Assembly: GCA_903858275.1 (NCBI GenBank)
Contig: CAIOIC010000065.1
Location: 1-64,000, forward strand
Source of the DNA: an uncultured Verrucomicrobia subdivision 3 bacterium
Lineage (GTDB): Bacteria > Verrucomicrobiota > Verrucomicrobiia > Limisphaerales > UBA11358
Reading direction: 5' to 3'
DNA: 64,000 nt
Part shown: piece after piece, positions 25,382-35,303 of the stretch
How positions within the stretch are numbered: the stretch's first letter is position 1
Layout: every line of letters begins with the position of its first letter
Program-made: the position numbers and the translations under genes
The notes under the pieces: generated by a model
Database searches by the model: none
Told to the model about the DNA's origin: nothing
Seen by the model: only the letters and a program-made list of their open reading frames with translations

Positions 25382-27967
25382 TTATTTGTTGTAGGTGCTA
25401 AAAAGACTTTGCGCCTGCAGGGTTTTCAGCAGTTCACTTCTGGACATCGGCTTGGTCAGTTGCACGTTGAACTTCGCCGGAGCGCCCGGAGCAATGTGGA
25501 TAAAATTGTCCGAGAACCGCGCCTCTACGCCGGGAATATCCAGCCAGACCCACAGCGCGGGTTTGCCGGCGCGCACCGTGACGGTGTAGTTGGTGCCCGA
25601 ACCCGACACGGTGAAGGACAACTGCGGATCCAGCAACTGAAGCTGCTTCGGGCGGGCAAGCAGCACCACATTGTCCGTGGTCAGTTTGCCGCCGCCATCA
25701 AATTTCAACCACACCAGCAGATTCGTGCCGCCGGGCGATGACACCAGTTTGCCCAAGTCAATGGTTCCAACCACCGAGCTTGTTTGCGCAGCCTGGGTGA
25801 CGTTCAGTTTCCCGGCGCCAAGCTCATTGCCGGCCACGTCGGTGACCCGCCAGTTGAGTTTTCCCTGAACCGGTTTCAATTCATCACTGGTGAGCCACAG
25901 AGCGACCATGCCGTTGGTTGAATTGAAATCGCCGGACACCAGAACCGGCGAGTAAAAGTGTTTGGCGCGATATTGCAGCGCTTTCCAGCGACCGAAATAA
26001 TCCACCGATGACCACGAGGTGCTGGGCCAGTTGTCGTTGTATTGCCAATAGACGCAGCCCATGCTCTTGGGCATCTCACGCCGCCAGCCTTCCGCCGCGA
26101 ACTCAATGCCGTAAGCCTGATTAATCTGGCTCAACCAGAGCGTGTTCTCGAAATCCTTCGGCTCGCGGAAATTCATCCGCACGATTTTCATGATCTTGTC
26201 CGTGCCAATCTGGCCGTCATCAATCGAATCCACGGAGGAGCGATTCGAGCGCTCATGGTGCTTGAACATCGGCGAATAAACACTATTCCGGTCTTCCGAC
26301 GCGGTGAAAGCCGCCGCCGTGGCCGGCACGGGGAAGGATTGAAAGCCAAACTCGCTGATGAATCCATGAATGCCGCGATACGCGTCAAAGGGCTTGCCGC
26401 CATGCCACACATCCCAGAAATGCACGTCGCCGCAATCCGGCGAACCGGTGACGTAGGCGCTTTGCGGCGCCAGTTCCCGCATCACGCCGCCCAAGGTGTC
26501 CTTGAACAAACGGTTGTAATCGGGCGCGCTCATCTTGCCGAGATTGGACTCGTCACTGCCGATCTTTTCCTTGGGAACCCACTTCCATTCGTTCCCGCCC
26601 CGGAAGAACATGATTTCATTATTGCCGCACCAGACGGCGATGCTCGGGTGATGCCGCAGGCGTTTGACTTGTTCGCCCGCCTCCTGTCGCACATTCGCCA
26701 GAAAATTTGGGTCGTAGGCCGGATACGTTGAGCAGGCGAACTTGAAGTCCATCCAGACGCAGATGCCCAGCTCATCGCAGGCGTCAAAGAGTTCGTCATC
26801 CTCGTAATAGCCGCCGCCCCAGAAGCGCAGCGAGTTCATGTTCACCGCCACCGCGTCCGCCATGAATTGGCGCAACTGGGCCTTGGTTGACCGCGTGGGA
26901 AAGGCATCCGCCGGAATCCAGTTCGCACCCTTGGCGAAATAGGGAATGCCATTGACCACAAACTGCATCGGCGTGGAATTGGTCTGCTCCAGCACCCGCA
27001 TCGTGCGCAGGCCAATCCGCCTTTGAGTGGCGTCCAACAATTTTCCCTGCGCATCGAGCAAATCAGCTTTGACCGTGTATAGCGGCTGTTTGCCCATGCC
27101 GGCCGGCCACCAGAGCTGGGGGCGCTGAACGGTCAACTCGACCGTACCCTGGCCATTGATGAGCGTGGATTCAACGGGTTTGCCCGGCTTGCCGTCAGGC
27201 GAGGTCAACACCAACTGCACTTTCAAATCGGCCGACGGCGCGGATTGGGTGAAGACTTGCACGGTGAGTTTGACTTTATCTTTTTGCCCGTGGTCCTGGG
27301 AAATCCGCACATCGTCGAGCCGCGCCGTGTCGTAAGCGACGAGCGCGATATTCCGCCAGATGCCGCAGGTGACGACCGTCGGACCCCAATCCCAGCCGAA
27401 GTTGCACGGCATTTTGCGGATATACGCCGCGCCGGGATATTGCCACGTGGGAAGATGCTGCTCGGCTTCCTTGCTGCGAATGAACGGCAGCGCCGGAGCA
27501 AAGCGGACTTCGATATTATTTGATCCGACCTTGAGGAGTTTTTTTACGTCAAATTCCCAGAGCCGATACATGTTGTCCGTCTGCCCGACTTCAACGCCGT
27601 TGACGAGGACCGTGGCCAGCGTGTCGAGCCCCTCGCAGCGCAGGAGCAGATGTTTGCGCTGGAGCAAATCCTCCGTCACCTGGAATGACCGCCGGTAAGT
27701 CCAGCCCAGTTCGCTGATCCACTGGATTTTCTTTTCGTTGTCGCGATAGAACGGATCGGGAATCCGGTTGGCCGCCAGCAGATCGGTGTGGACGCAGCCG
27801 GGCACGGAGGCTGTAAACCAGTCGTTGCTGCCGCTGGCGGAAACCACCCACGCGCCGTTCAGGTCAATGCGGGTGTAATCCGGCTTCAAACCATCCCGGT
27901 CTGACGATGCGGAAAAAACTTTGGTGGAAAGAACGGCGGCAAGCAATAGAACGTTGATGGTTTTCAT
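25382..27967 (-). CDS. beta-mannosidase, GH2
   Basis: 861 residues. Signal peptide 1-19. The N-terminal jelly roll carries the beta-mannosidase hallmarks VPGCVHTDLLAANRIPDPFY and YRDNEKKIQWISELGWTYRR. The barrel holds RFWGGGYYEDDELFDACDELGI, SIAVWCGNNE (acid/base Glu) and HGFISEFGFQSFP (nucleophile Glu). C-terminal immunoglobulin-like domains follow. It removes terminal beta-linked mannose from oligosaccharides, probably in the periplasm. In operon B it lies between the GH97-FAD fusion (30-base gap) and the permease. The length and motif match to bacterial beta-mannosidases is good, though activity on another beta-sugar is possible. Confidence 0.92.
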   Translation of the reverse strand: MKTINVLLLAAVLSTKVFSASSDRDGLKPDYTRIDLNGAWVVSASGSNDWFTASVPGCVHTDLLAANRIPDPFYRDNEKKIQWISELGWTYRRSFQVTEDLLQRKHLLLRCEGLDTLATVLVNGVEVGQTDNMYRLWEFDVKKLLKVGSNNIEVRFAPALPFIRSKEAEQHLPTWQYPGAAYIRKMPCNFGWDWGPTVVTCGIWRNIALVAYDTARLDDVRISQDHGQKDKVKLTVQVFTQSAPSADLKVQLVLTSPDGKPGKPVESTLINGQGTVELTVQRPQLWWPAGMGKQPLYTVKADLLDAQGKLLDATQRRIGLRTMRVLEQTNSTPMQFVVNGIPYFAKGANWIPADAFPTRSTKAQLRQFMADAVAVNMNSLRFWGGGYYEDDELFDACDELGICVWMDFKFACSTYPAYDPNFLANVRQEAGEQVKRLRHHPSIAVWCGNNEIMFFRGGNEWKWVPKEKIGSDESNLGKMSAPDYNRLFKDTLGGVMRELAPQSAYVTGSPDCGDVHFWDVWHGGKPFDAYRGIHGFISEFGFQSFPVPATAAAFTASEDRNSVYSPMFKHHERSNRSSVDSIDDGQIGTDKIMKIVRMNFREPKDFENTLWLSQINQAYGIEFAAEGWRREMPKSMGCVYWQYNDNWPSTSWSSVDYFGRWKALQYRAKHFYSPVLVSGDFNSTNGMVALWLTSDELKPVQGKLNWRVTDVAGNELGAGKLNVTQAAQTSSVVGTIDLGKLVSSPGGTNLLVWLKFDGGGKLTTDNVVLLARPKQLQLLDPQLSFTVSGSGTNYTVTVRAGKPALWVWLDIPGVEARFSDNFIHIAPGAPAKFNVQLTKPMSRSELLKTLQAQSLFSTYNK

Positions 27968-27997
27968 AGAACAAATATTTATGATTTGCGAAATAAA

Positions 27998-30900
27998 TTA
28001 CGGATGCTCCTGGGCCGTTGATTTGCCCACACCGCGCTCCATGAGCTTCTTCAGCTTGTCCAAGTGTTGCTCATAAACGCCGCGGGGTGACGCGTCCTGC
28101 TCTTTGCAGACCGCCGCCGCCATGCCCACGACCTCGCCCATCATGCCGCAGGTGCGCATCACGCGGGTCGCCCCCAGCGCTTCATGCGTCACGCTGATGT
28201 CGCGTCCCGCCATGAAAAGGTTAGTCACGTTGCGGCTGTAGAGGCAGCGATACGGCGCCCAATACGGGCCTTTGTAAGTGTAGCCTTTCTGGCCGACGGT
28301 GGCCTCGGAGATGAATTCCTCCCCCTCGTGTCCTTTCTGTGAACCCGGGTCGGGCAGATGCAAATCAATGCTCCACGAGCAGGGGAAACTGCCATCCACC
28401 CAAATCCGGTTGGTGCGAAAATCGTCGCCGGCCAAAACCACATCACCCAGCAAGCGGCGTGATTCGCGTTTGCCGGCGATAAAGGCAGCCCAGCCGAGTT
28501 TGTGGTTGGGGTAAAGCTTGTCCACATTCTTGAGCGTGTCCCAGGCGCCATACATGGCGCGGAAATTCTGGTCGCGCATCCACTCGACTTCGGAGATTGG
28601 GTCGCGCTTAAAACCGCTCTCCCAGAACCAGCCGCCCAGCGCGCTCAACCCCTTGCCATGTTTGCCGGCATAATTTGTCCGGCCAGGGAATGGCTTGTCG
28701 CTCAAATCCACCGCCCACGGGCAGCGCGGAAACGGCGCGGCCGTTTTCGTCAGATGCACGGTATGGTTGAGCGCATTGGTGTCCTTGCATTCGCACTTCA
28801 ACAATTCCTTCGCTTCCGCTTCTCTGACGTTCCAGAGATTGCTGGCCCCCATGTGATCTTCCCGCGTCACCTCCGAATCCGCGCCAGCCAGGAAACCCAC
28901 CGCGGCATCGCCGGTGCAATCCGCAAACCAGCGCGCCGTCAACCGCACCCGCTTGCCCGTGCGCGTGTGCTGCGCGACAACCGAGCGAATGACACCGTCG
29001 CGAGCCTCAACTCCATTCACGCGCTGCTCGGTAAGCAGGGTGATTTTCGGCTCACCTTGGACGACGGCGAGTTTGCGCTCGTCCGTATAAATGGCCGCTT
29101 CCTTCGCGTTGCTAACCTTATAGGGTTTTTCAATCATCAGTTCGCCCACCACGTCGCCGATGCGCGGAAAGGGTTTTTGATTGAGGTGCCCCTCCGGCCA
29201 GACGCGGACTTCGGAACTGCCATTGCCGCCGAGCACGGGACGATCCTGGACCAAGGCCACGGTCAAACCCAGCCGGGCGGCGGAGATGGCGGCGCTGGTT
29301 CCTGCAATGCCGCCGCCCACCACCACCAGATCATAATTGCCACCAGCTTCGGGCGACTCCGGGAAACCCAGCGTCTCGCGGCGAAACTTGGTCAACGCGG
29401 CCAGTTCGTTCGGCGGTTGCAATTGCGTGTCCGGGCAGAACAAAACCGCGTCGCAGCGGCCTTCAAAACCGGTGAGGTCGTGCAGCGCGATTTTCGCCGT
29501 CCCTTTCACCTTCACCGTTCCCCCATCCTGCCAATGCCAGTCCGCGCCCTCCGTGCCGAAGGTGGTGGCCAGCGGCTTGCCATTAATGAGCAGCTTGAAC
29601 TTGCCGGGCGCACCGGGCGCTTTCCAAGGCGCGACCCAATCGCGCGTCCGCACCCAGACGCGATATTCTCCGGCAGAGGGGAATGTCACCGTCGTGACCG
29701 CATCCCGCACCGGTTCACCCAAACCATGCGCGAGCAAAAACGGCGACCCCATTTGATCCATGAACTGCTGATCCAAAACCCAGCCGCCAAAATCAGCAAA
29801 CTGCTCGGTTTCCAGCAGAACATTGCCGGTCGCGGCCGAAGACAGCACCGCCGCATAACCGCCGGCGGGAGCAAGTGACAATTCCAAGGTTTCCGTCGCG
29901 TTGACCGATTGGAAATTTTCTTTCACGACTTCCGGTTTCGTTGCCGACTCCGGCGCATCGGCAAAGCTGCGGAGCGTCCATTTGCCCGCACCGAGGAATT
30001 TGAGCGGAACACGGATTTTCAACGCCTCACCGCCATTCATCGCCGCCAGCCACCAGCGATCACCCGAGCGGCGCGCGATAACGACATGGCCGGCAATCTC
30101 CGCCGACAACACCACCGTCTCATCCCAGACCGTCGGCAGACTGCGGTAAAATTCAATGCCCGCCGCGCCGCGATAATTCGCCGGGCTGTCGCAGAACACC
30201 GTCAGCGGACTCAAATAAATCACCGGCATGGCCAGTTGCCGCGCCCGGGTGCCCATCACCACCGCGGGCAAAGATTTCTGGTCAAACTGCGCTACGGTGC
30301 GATGGATGAATCCGCCGGGGGTAAAATCCATCGGCCCCAGCAACCCGCGCGTGAACGGCAGCGTCACGGTGTGCAGCGGCGTGCATTTTTCGCTAAACTT
30401 ATTGTATTCGTTGCCCAGCACGCCTTCCTGCGTGATGTAGTTGGGATAAGTCCGATTCAACCCGGTGGCCTTGTAGGCACCGTGAAAATCAATCAACAAT
30501 TTATAGCGTGCGGCGGTGCTGATGACTTTTTCATACCACGCCACCGTCTCCTGATTGTCGTTGTTCATGAAATCAATCTTCAACCCGGCGACGCCCCAGC
30601 TGGAAAACAACTTGCACGCCTTCTCGATGCCGTAGCGCTCGATGTCGTAGGAATGCAGCCACATGATCAGGCGGATGTTTTTCGACTTCGCGTGCGCCAG
30701 CAGTGCCGGCACATCCATCTCCGGCGAGGTCTTGGCGAAATCCACCGGCGGACAGGGCGGATTTTTACCATCGAGATTCAGCAAAATATTGTAGGACGTG
30801 CAGTTCACATACCACATCCAATCCACCAGTTGATAGGACCAGCCCATTTCGGCGGCAAAATCAACGAACTCCTTGTTGGCCTGCGTGTCGCCGCGCGAAT

Positions 30901-31837
30901 AGACCCCCTGGTATTGCGGCAAATTCTTATTGAGGCCCGTCCACCACGGATCCCACGCCGAGACGCCCGGCTTGATCCACTTGATATTTGAAATTTGCGA
31001 CGGCGTGGCGAGATTGGCGATCAAATCGGAATTCACGAGATCGCCCGCCGTGCGGCCGATCATCAAAACCCGCCACGGACTGACCCGCGGCACTTCCGAC
31101 ACCACGCAACCGCGACCATCGCCACGCGGCGCGAGCGTCACGCCCACGGTCGGTGAGCCCGTCCCAGTCACAAACATCCCCGCCCAATCGCGCAAATCCG
31201 ATTCCGCCACCGCCACGTTGACCAGCGGAGTCTGAACCAGCAGCGGCAGGACGCTTTTGTAAGGTTCCGTTTTCCCGGCTTTTGTCTTCTCACTTTGCGG
31301 AATGGAACTGATTTTGCCTGCGGGATATTGATTCTCCGCGCAGTCGGACGGCTCGCCCGCCCAGCAGCGATGATCCCCGGCAAAGGCAAATTCCGTCAGC
31401 TCGCGGTTCAGGACGAACTTCCCGAGCTTGGAAGCTTTCGGCAAATCGTAGCGGAACGCCACGCCATCGTCGTAAACCCGGAAAATCACCGCATAACGGC
31501 GACCCGCTTCCTGCAAGGTCAGTTCAATCTGATTCCACTGGTCACGGACGGTGCGGCGCTTGCCGAAATTATTTTCCCAGGTGCCATCGTGGCGGGAAGC
31601 CTTGGCCTTTTCGATTTTGGCCGCCGGCCCGAGGGTCAGGCCCTCGGCAAATTCAAGCCCCAGCCGGGAGGCGTTCAGGAGCGGCTTGCCGTCCACCTCG
31701 ATGCGATAACAAAGGCCGCCTTCATCGGAAATTTTGGCGATGATTTTTCCGTCAGGCGAACTGACCGACCGGTCTTCGGCAGCCAAAACGGTAAAACTGA
31801 CAGCACAAGCTGCCGACAACAGGATTCGTTTAATCAT
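27998..31837 (-). CDS. GH97 glycosidase - carbohydrate-binding - FAD oxidoreductase fusion
   Basis: 1279 residues in one uninterrupted frame. Signal peptide 1-20. Residues about 21-670 are a complete GH97: YDDGVAFRYDLP, LVDWMWY, GLKIDFMNNDNQ (Asp422) and ITQEGVLGNE (Glu471). An Asp in the KIDFM motif is the nucleophile of the retaining alpha-galactosidase branch of GH97, rather than the inverting glucosidase branch. Residues about 671-800 form a beta-sandwich (LLETEQFADFGGWVLDQQ, YRVWVRTRDWVAPW). Residues about 830-1279 are a PF12831-type FAD-dependent oxidoreductase with GGGIAG at 841-846 and GGNGSSE. The beta-sandwich plus FAD part is a known pair on its own; its fusion to GH97 is unusual. 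An exported flavoenzyme tethered to a galactosidase suggests coupled redox and hydrolysis. Confidence 0.9.
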   Translation of the reverse strand: MIKRILLSAACAVSFTVLAAEDRSVSSPDGKIIAKISDEGGLCYRIEVDGKPLLNASRLGLEFAEGLTLGPAAKIEKAKASRHDGTWENNFGKRRTVRDQWNQIELTLQEAGRRYAVIFRVYDDGVAFRYDLPKASKLGKFVLNRELTEFAFAGDHRCWAGEPSDCAENQYPAGKISSIPQSEKTKAGKTEPYKSVLPLLVQTPLVNVAVAESDLRDWAGMFVTGTGSPTVGVTLAPRGDGRGCVVSEVPRVSPWRVLMIGRTAGDLVNSDLIANLATPSQISNIKWIKPGVSAWDPWWTGLNKNLPQYQGVYSRGDTQANKEFVDFAAEMGWSYQLVDWMWYVNCTSYNILLNLDGKNPPCPPVDFAKTSPEMDVPALLAHAKSKNIRLIMWLHSYDIERYGIEKACKLFSSWGVAGLKIDFMNNDNQETVAWYEKVISTAARYKLLIDFHGAYKATGLNRTYPNYITQEGVLGNEYNKFSEKCTPLHTVTLPFTRGLLGPMDFTPGGFIHRTVAQFDQKSLPAVVMGTRARQLAMPVIYLSPLTVFCDSPANYRGAAGIEFYRSLPTVWDETVVLSAEIAGHVVIARRSGDRWWLAAMNGGEALKIRVPLKFLGAGKWTLRSFADAPESATKPEVVKENFQSVNATETLELSLAPAGGYAAVLSSAATGNVLLETEQFADFGGWVLDQQFMDQMGSPFLLAHGLGEPVRDAVTTVTFPSAGEYRVWVRTRDWVAPWKAPGAPGKFKLLINGKPLATTFGTEGADWHWQDGGTVKVKGTAKIALHDLTGFEGRCDAVLFCPDTQLQPPNELAALTKFRRETLGFPESPEAGGNYDLVVVGGGIAGTSAAISAARLGLTVALVQDRPVLGGNGSSEVRVWPEGHLNQKPFPRIGDVVGELMIEKPYKVSNAKEAAIYTDERKLAVVQGEPKITLLTEQRVNGVEARDGVIRSVVAQHTRTGKRVRLTARWFADCTGDAAVGFLAGADSEVTREDHMGASNLWNVREAEAKELLKCECKDTNALNHTVHLTKTAAPFPRCPWAVDLSDKPFPGRTNYAGKHGKGLSALGGWFWESGFKRDPISEVEWMRDQNFRAMYGAWDTLKNVDKLYPNHKLGWAAFIAGKRESRRLLGDVVLAGDDFRTNRIWVDGSFPCSWSIDLHLPDPGSQKGHEGEEFISEATVGQKGYTYKGPYWAPYRCLYSRNVTNLFMAGRDISVTHEALGATRVMRTCGMMGEVVGMAAAVCKEQDASPRGVYEQHLDKLKKLMERGVGKSTAQEHP

Positions 31838-31878
31838 AATCGTATTTGAACAAGGCGGTTCTTGGAAAAGTGAATTCT

Positions 31879-31898
31879 AGGCGGTTCTTTCACCGCCT
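31879..31898. promoter_or_regulatory. hairpin and direct repeat between esterase and GH97-FAD genes
   Basis: AGGCGG (31879-31884) and CCGCCT (31893-31898) pair around an 8-base loop. The plus-strand string AGGCGGTTCTT occurs here and once more about 27 bases earlier. The location is the 119-base gap between the esterase stop and the fusion start. It could be an attenuating or processing hairpin; no U-run is present. Confidence 0.3.
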
Positions 31899-31956
31899 CA
31901 AAGTCAAAAATAAAATCAGCACAACCGGCTTCAGCCAAAAAACCAGCCGCTTTATG

Positions 31957-33948
31957 TCAATGCTTCGCATCCGTGCGAAATGGCATGGCGGGCAAACCGC
32001 TGATGTTGGAAAAATTGCAGCCTTCCGGATTGTTGAAGAACGCATAGCGCACGGCCACCGGCTCGGCCACCTGCGGACTGGAGACCACCACCGTATCCCC
32101 CTCGATCCGCGCGGAAGCCGGGAAATATTTCCGATCCGCACCGGCAATGACGAAATGTTTCAGCGGCAGGCCGTTGAGGGATCTCAATCCCTTCGCAAAA
32201 ACAAATTCCAAACGGATGGCCGAGCCTTCCACGGTCATGGAATCATAGACCGGCCCGCAGTATTCAACCGGTTTGCCATAGACCTTCGCCAGCGCCACGA
32301 GCGCCAGGCGGCGGCCGATTTCGCGTTTGTTTTTCGGATGCACGTCCTTGGCTTCGCCGATGTCGATGGCCACGGAAAGACCGCAGTTCGGCACGTCCCG
32401 GGCGGTGACGGCCTGCGCCTCGCGCAATTCGGCCCAGTCGGTGCCCAGCGCATTGCCCGCAATCCAGTTGGGCAACTGCTGGATGAGGAACGGGAAATCG
32501 GCCCCCCAGCAGGCGCGCCAGTCATAGATCATCAGCGACAGCAAGGTGCGATAGACCGAGGCCCGGCCGGCATCCTGTTCGCCCTGATACCAGAGCGCGC
32601 CCTTGAGGGCGAAGGGGGCGAGCGGCCGGATCATCCCGCCGAACAAGGCGCTCGAGGTGTGCGCGGCATCGCCCTTGGGCGAGGCCGGACGCGCCGCCAA
32701 AGCCGTCGGGGTCAGAGGGGGAAATTCCTTTTCCACTTTGACCAGCCAGTCATCGCCCGCAAATTTCGCCCCCAAATCCTGCAAGGCATATTCGATGCCC
32801 GGATTGCCCAGCGGGGTCTTGTCACCGGTGTTGACCACGAACCGCAGGGCCAGCACGTTCTTTCCCGCCTGGACCAGCCTGGCCGGCACGGTCGGATAGA
32901 TATACCCGAAGTAAAACTCCGGCGCCTGCCTGCCAAATTCAAAAAAACTTCCGCCGTTCCAATACGCGGTCAGATATTGTTCATCCACGCGGCCGGGAAA
33001 AAGCCGGAGGTCTTTTTTGGCCGCCGCAGCGGGCAGCGTCATTTCCTTCCGCAGCCAGACGATGCCGCCGTTCGTCAAACCGATGTCGCGCCACCGGGCG
33101 TTGACCTTCATCTTCTTCCAGCCGGCCGCGGGCACATCGGATTTGTGCCAGCCGTTTTTCTCGCCCAGGTTTTCCGCGTCCACCCGGTCGTTCTCCTTCT
33201 CCCACGCGGCGATGGCGGCGGGGAAATTTTTGATCTGGGCCGGCAATTGATTCAGATTGGCAATCTGCTCTTCCGCCCGCGCCTTGAATTCCGGCGCGAG
33301 GTCGAGCGCGGCCTTGCTCGTCCAGCTTTCGGCCGAGGTGCCGCCCCAGGAGGAATTCAGCAATCCGATCGGCACCCCGATCTTCTTCTGCACCTCGCGC
33401 GCAAAATAAAATCCGGCGGCAGTGAAGTCGCCGATGGTTTGCGGCGCGCAGGTAATCCATTTGACCGCGGCATCATCCTGCGGTTCGACGGACGGCCGGT
33501 GCGGCACGAAACCCTGGCGGATAAGGGGGAGGTTTGCGTTCGTCAGATCACCGGCGTAAATCGTGCCTTTCAACGCATTCATCGAATACGCCATGTTGGA
33601 CTGGCCGGAGCAGAGCCAGACATCGCCCACCAGCACGTCGGAAACCTTCACCCGCGAATCTTTGCCGGAGACGATCAGTTCGCGCGACTCGGCGCTGGCG
33701 GACAGGGAATCCAGCTTCAAGAACCATTTGCCTTGCGCATCGGCGATGACGGTTTTTCTCTGGCCGGCGAATTCCACGGCCACCGGCTCACCCGCGTCCG
33801 CCCAACCCCAGATGGCCACGGCGGCATCGCGCTGCAACACCATGTGATCCGAGAAAACTCCCGGCAAACGGACTTTGGCCTGGAGGGAAAGGGCGGAGGC
33901 CAGCAATACCAACAGGCATTGAAGCCGGTGACGGCTGAAGGTTTTCAT
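31957..33948 (-). CDS. sialate O-acetylesterase family protein (SGNH hydrolase)
   Basis: 663 residues. Signal peptide about 1-24. Opens with VRLPGVFSDHMVLQRDAAVAIWGWA, the standard start of this family. The SGNH nucleophile block is DVWLCSGQSNMAYS (Ser), later GALWYQGEQDAGR and the C-terminal D..H dyad region DIGEAKDVHPKNKREIGRRL. A galactose-binding-like insertion lies between (about 280-400, WLRKEMTLP). Enzymes of this family remove O-acetyl groups from sialic acid, xylan or pectin-type sugars. In a fucoside/galacturonide locus it would deacetylate the polymer ahead of the glycosidases. It is followed by the GH97-FAD gene and preceded by a beta-helix gene 30 bases upstream. Confidence 0.93.
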   Translation of the reverse strand: MKTFSRHRLQCLLVLLASALSLQAKVRLPGVFSDHMVLQRDAAVAIWGWADAGEPVAVEFAGQRKTVIADAQGKWFLKLDSLSASAESRELIVSGKDSRVKVSDVLVGDVWLCSGQSNMAYSMNALKGTIYAGDLTNANLPLIRQGFVPHRPSVEPQDDAAVKWITCAPQTIGDFTAAGFYFAREVQKKIGVPIGLLNSSWGGTSAESWTSKAALDLAPEFKARAEEQIANLNQLPAQIKNFPAAIAAWEKENDRVDAENLGEKNGWHKSDVPAAGWKKMKVNARWRDIGLTNGGIVWLRKEMTLPAAAAKKDLRLFPGRVDEQYLTAYWNGGSFFEFGRQAPEFYFGYIYPTVPARLVQAGKNVLALRFVVNTGDKTPLGNPGIEYALQDLGAKFAGDDWLVKVEKEFPPLTPTALAARPASPKGDAAHTSSALFGGMIRPLAPFALKGALWYQGEQDAGRASVYRTLLSLMIYDWRACWGADFPFLIQQLPNWIAGNALGTDWAELREAQAVTARDVPNCGLSVAIDIGEAKDVHPKNKREIGRRLALVALAKVYGKPVEYCGPVYDSMTVEGSAIRLEFVFAKGLRSLNGLPLKHFVIAGADRKYFPASARIEGDTVVVSSPQVAEPVAVRYAFFNNPEGCNFSNISGLPAMPFRTDAKH

Positions 33949-33978
33949 AGAATGGTTTTGGGGGACGCCCCGGACGGC

Positions 33979-35265
33979 TCATGGTTTAGGCTGGTGCCCG
34001 GTCTTGTCTGAAAGCTGCTGACCGACCGCCTTGCCAATCGCCGGCGAACCGGGCGAAAGCCGGAAATCATTCTCGCGGGCGTTGACGAAAAGCGGGTCGG
34101 CCACAATCGTATTTTTTCCCGGAACCAGACTCGCCCCGTGCAGCAGGTTGTGGTCAATCGTGACGTAAGCCTGTCCCTTTGTCCGAATCTGGTTGCGGTT
34201 GTCGGCAAAAATATTGTTGCGGATGACGAAATTGCGGTTGGTGGGATTATCCGCCTCCACCAGCAAGCCGCTGTTTTCCCAGGCACTCCCGCCAAAGCCG
34301 CAGCGGACAACGGTATTTTGATGGACCGTCACATCTTGAACCGCCCCGTTCTTGAGATAGCCAGCCAGACGGATGCCCAGTCGCGGGCAATCATAAATCA
34401 GATTGTCATGAATGCTCACCCCGCGCGCAGTGCCGCCTTCTTCGCAGGCGACCACGATGCCCGACGCGCAGTGGTGAACGGTGTTGGCGTAGATCTCAAT
34501 GTTATCAAGCTGCTTCATGTAGGCGTCGCAATAAATCCCCAGCCGGATCAGATCGCGAACCAGATTGTGATGCACCTTGCCATTGCGACAGGCGCTCTTG
34601 GTGTCAATCCCCTCGCCCCCGTTGTTGTTGTCTTCAGGCCGGTCGAAGACGGTGTTGTAGGCGACCTCGAAATTGCTGCAGGAAGCCATGGTGATGCATT
34701 CCTGGGTGTTCTTGATGGGAGTGCTTTTCGGGGCCGTGCAGGCGAGTTGAACGGAGTTGTTGAGGACCTGGACGTTGGTGCTGCTGCCGCAGAAGATGCC
34801 CGAGGCATAGGTGTTCTTGGTCGAGCAATTCCGCACAATGACATCCGTGCTCCCACGCACATAAATGCCAAACCAGTGCGAGTTGATGACCCGCAACCCG
34901 TCCAAAATAATCCAGCTCTTCTTGTTGATGGTGAAAACCCCGTCGCTGGACTTGGGCGGCAAATTCAATTGTCCGTCAATGATCACCTCGCCGCCCGGCT
35001 GGGCGCGGTAAAGAATCGGCGCAGTGGATGTTCCCGACTGGGCGGGGCGGATGATTTCAGCGGGCTGATAGGTGCCGGGTTTGATCCACACCGTATCGCC
35101 CGCCTTGGCCACCGCCGCCGCCCGGTTGATCGTCGCGAACGGACTTCCGGCCGTGCCGGCATTGGCGTCACTGCCGCCGGTGGCGACAAAATATTCCGCT
35201 GCCGTGGCAACCGACGTGAGAAGTGCCAACGCACCAATTACTATTCGGGCGGCGTGTGTCTTCAT
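33979..35265 (-). CDS. secreted right-handed parallel beta-helix protein
   Basis: 428 residues. Signal peptide 1-22, then AEYFVATGGSDANAGTAGSPF and a DUF1565-like cap. The helix coils include GEGIDTKSACRNGKVHHNLV, followed by GIYCDAY and NIEIYANTVHHCASGIVV, an arrangement seen in secreted parallel-helix enzymes and putative pectate-lyase-like proteins. The conserved EGID and IYCDAY segments could be near a catalytic cleft, but no lyase family is certain. The C-terminus FRLSPGSPAIGKAVG is the usual cap. It sits between GH29 and the esterase in operon B. Confidence 0.82.
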   Translation of the reverse strand: MKTHAARIVIGALALLTSVATAAEYFVATGGSDANAGTAGSPFATINRAAAVAKAGDTVWIKPGTYQPAEIIRPAQSGTSTAPILYRAQPGGEVIIDGQLNLPPKSSDGVFTINKKSWIILDGLRVINSHWFGIYVRGSTDVIVRNCSTKNTYASGIFCGSSTNVQVLNNSVQLACTAPKSTPIKNTQECITMASCSNFEVAYNTVFDRPEDNNNGGEGIDTKSACRNGKVHHNLVRDLIRLGIYCDAYMKQLDNIEIYANTVHHCASGIVVACEEGGTARGVSIHDNLIYDCPRLGIRLAGYLKNGAVQDVTVHQNTVVRCGFGGSAWENSGLLVEADNPTNRNFVIRNNIFADNRNQIRTKGQAYVTIDHNLLHGASLVPGKNTIVADPLFVNARENDFRLSPGSPAIGKAVGQQLSDKTGHQPKP

Positions 35266-35303
35266 GTTTTAATAAACCTTGATTTGGTTTGCAACGGGCG
35301 TCA

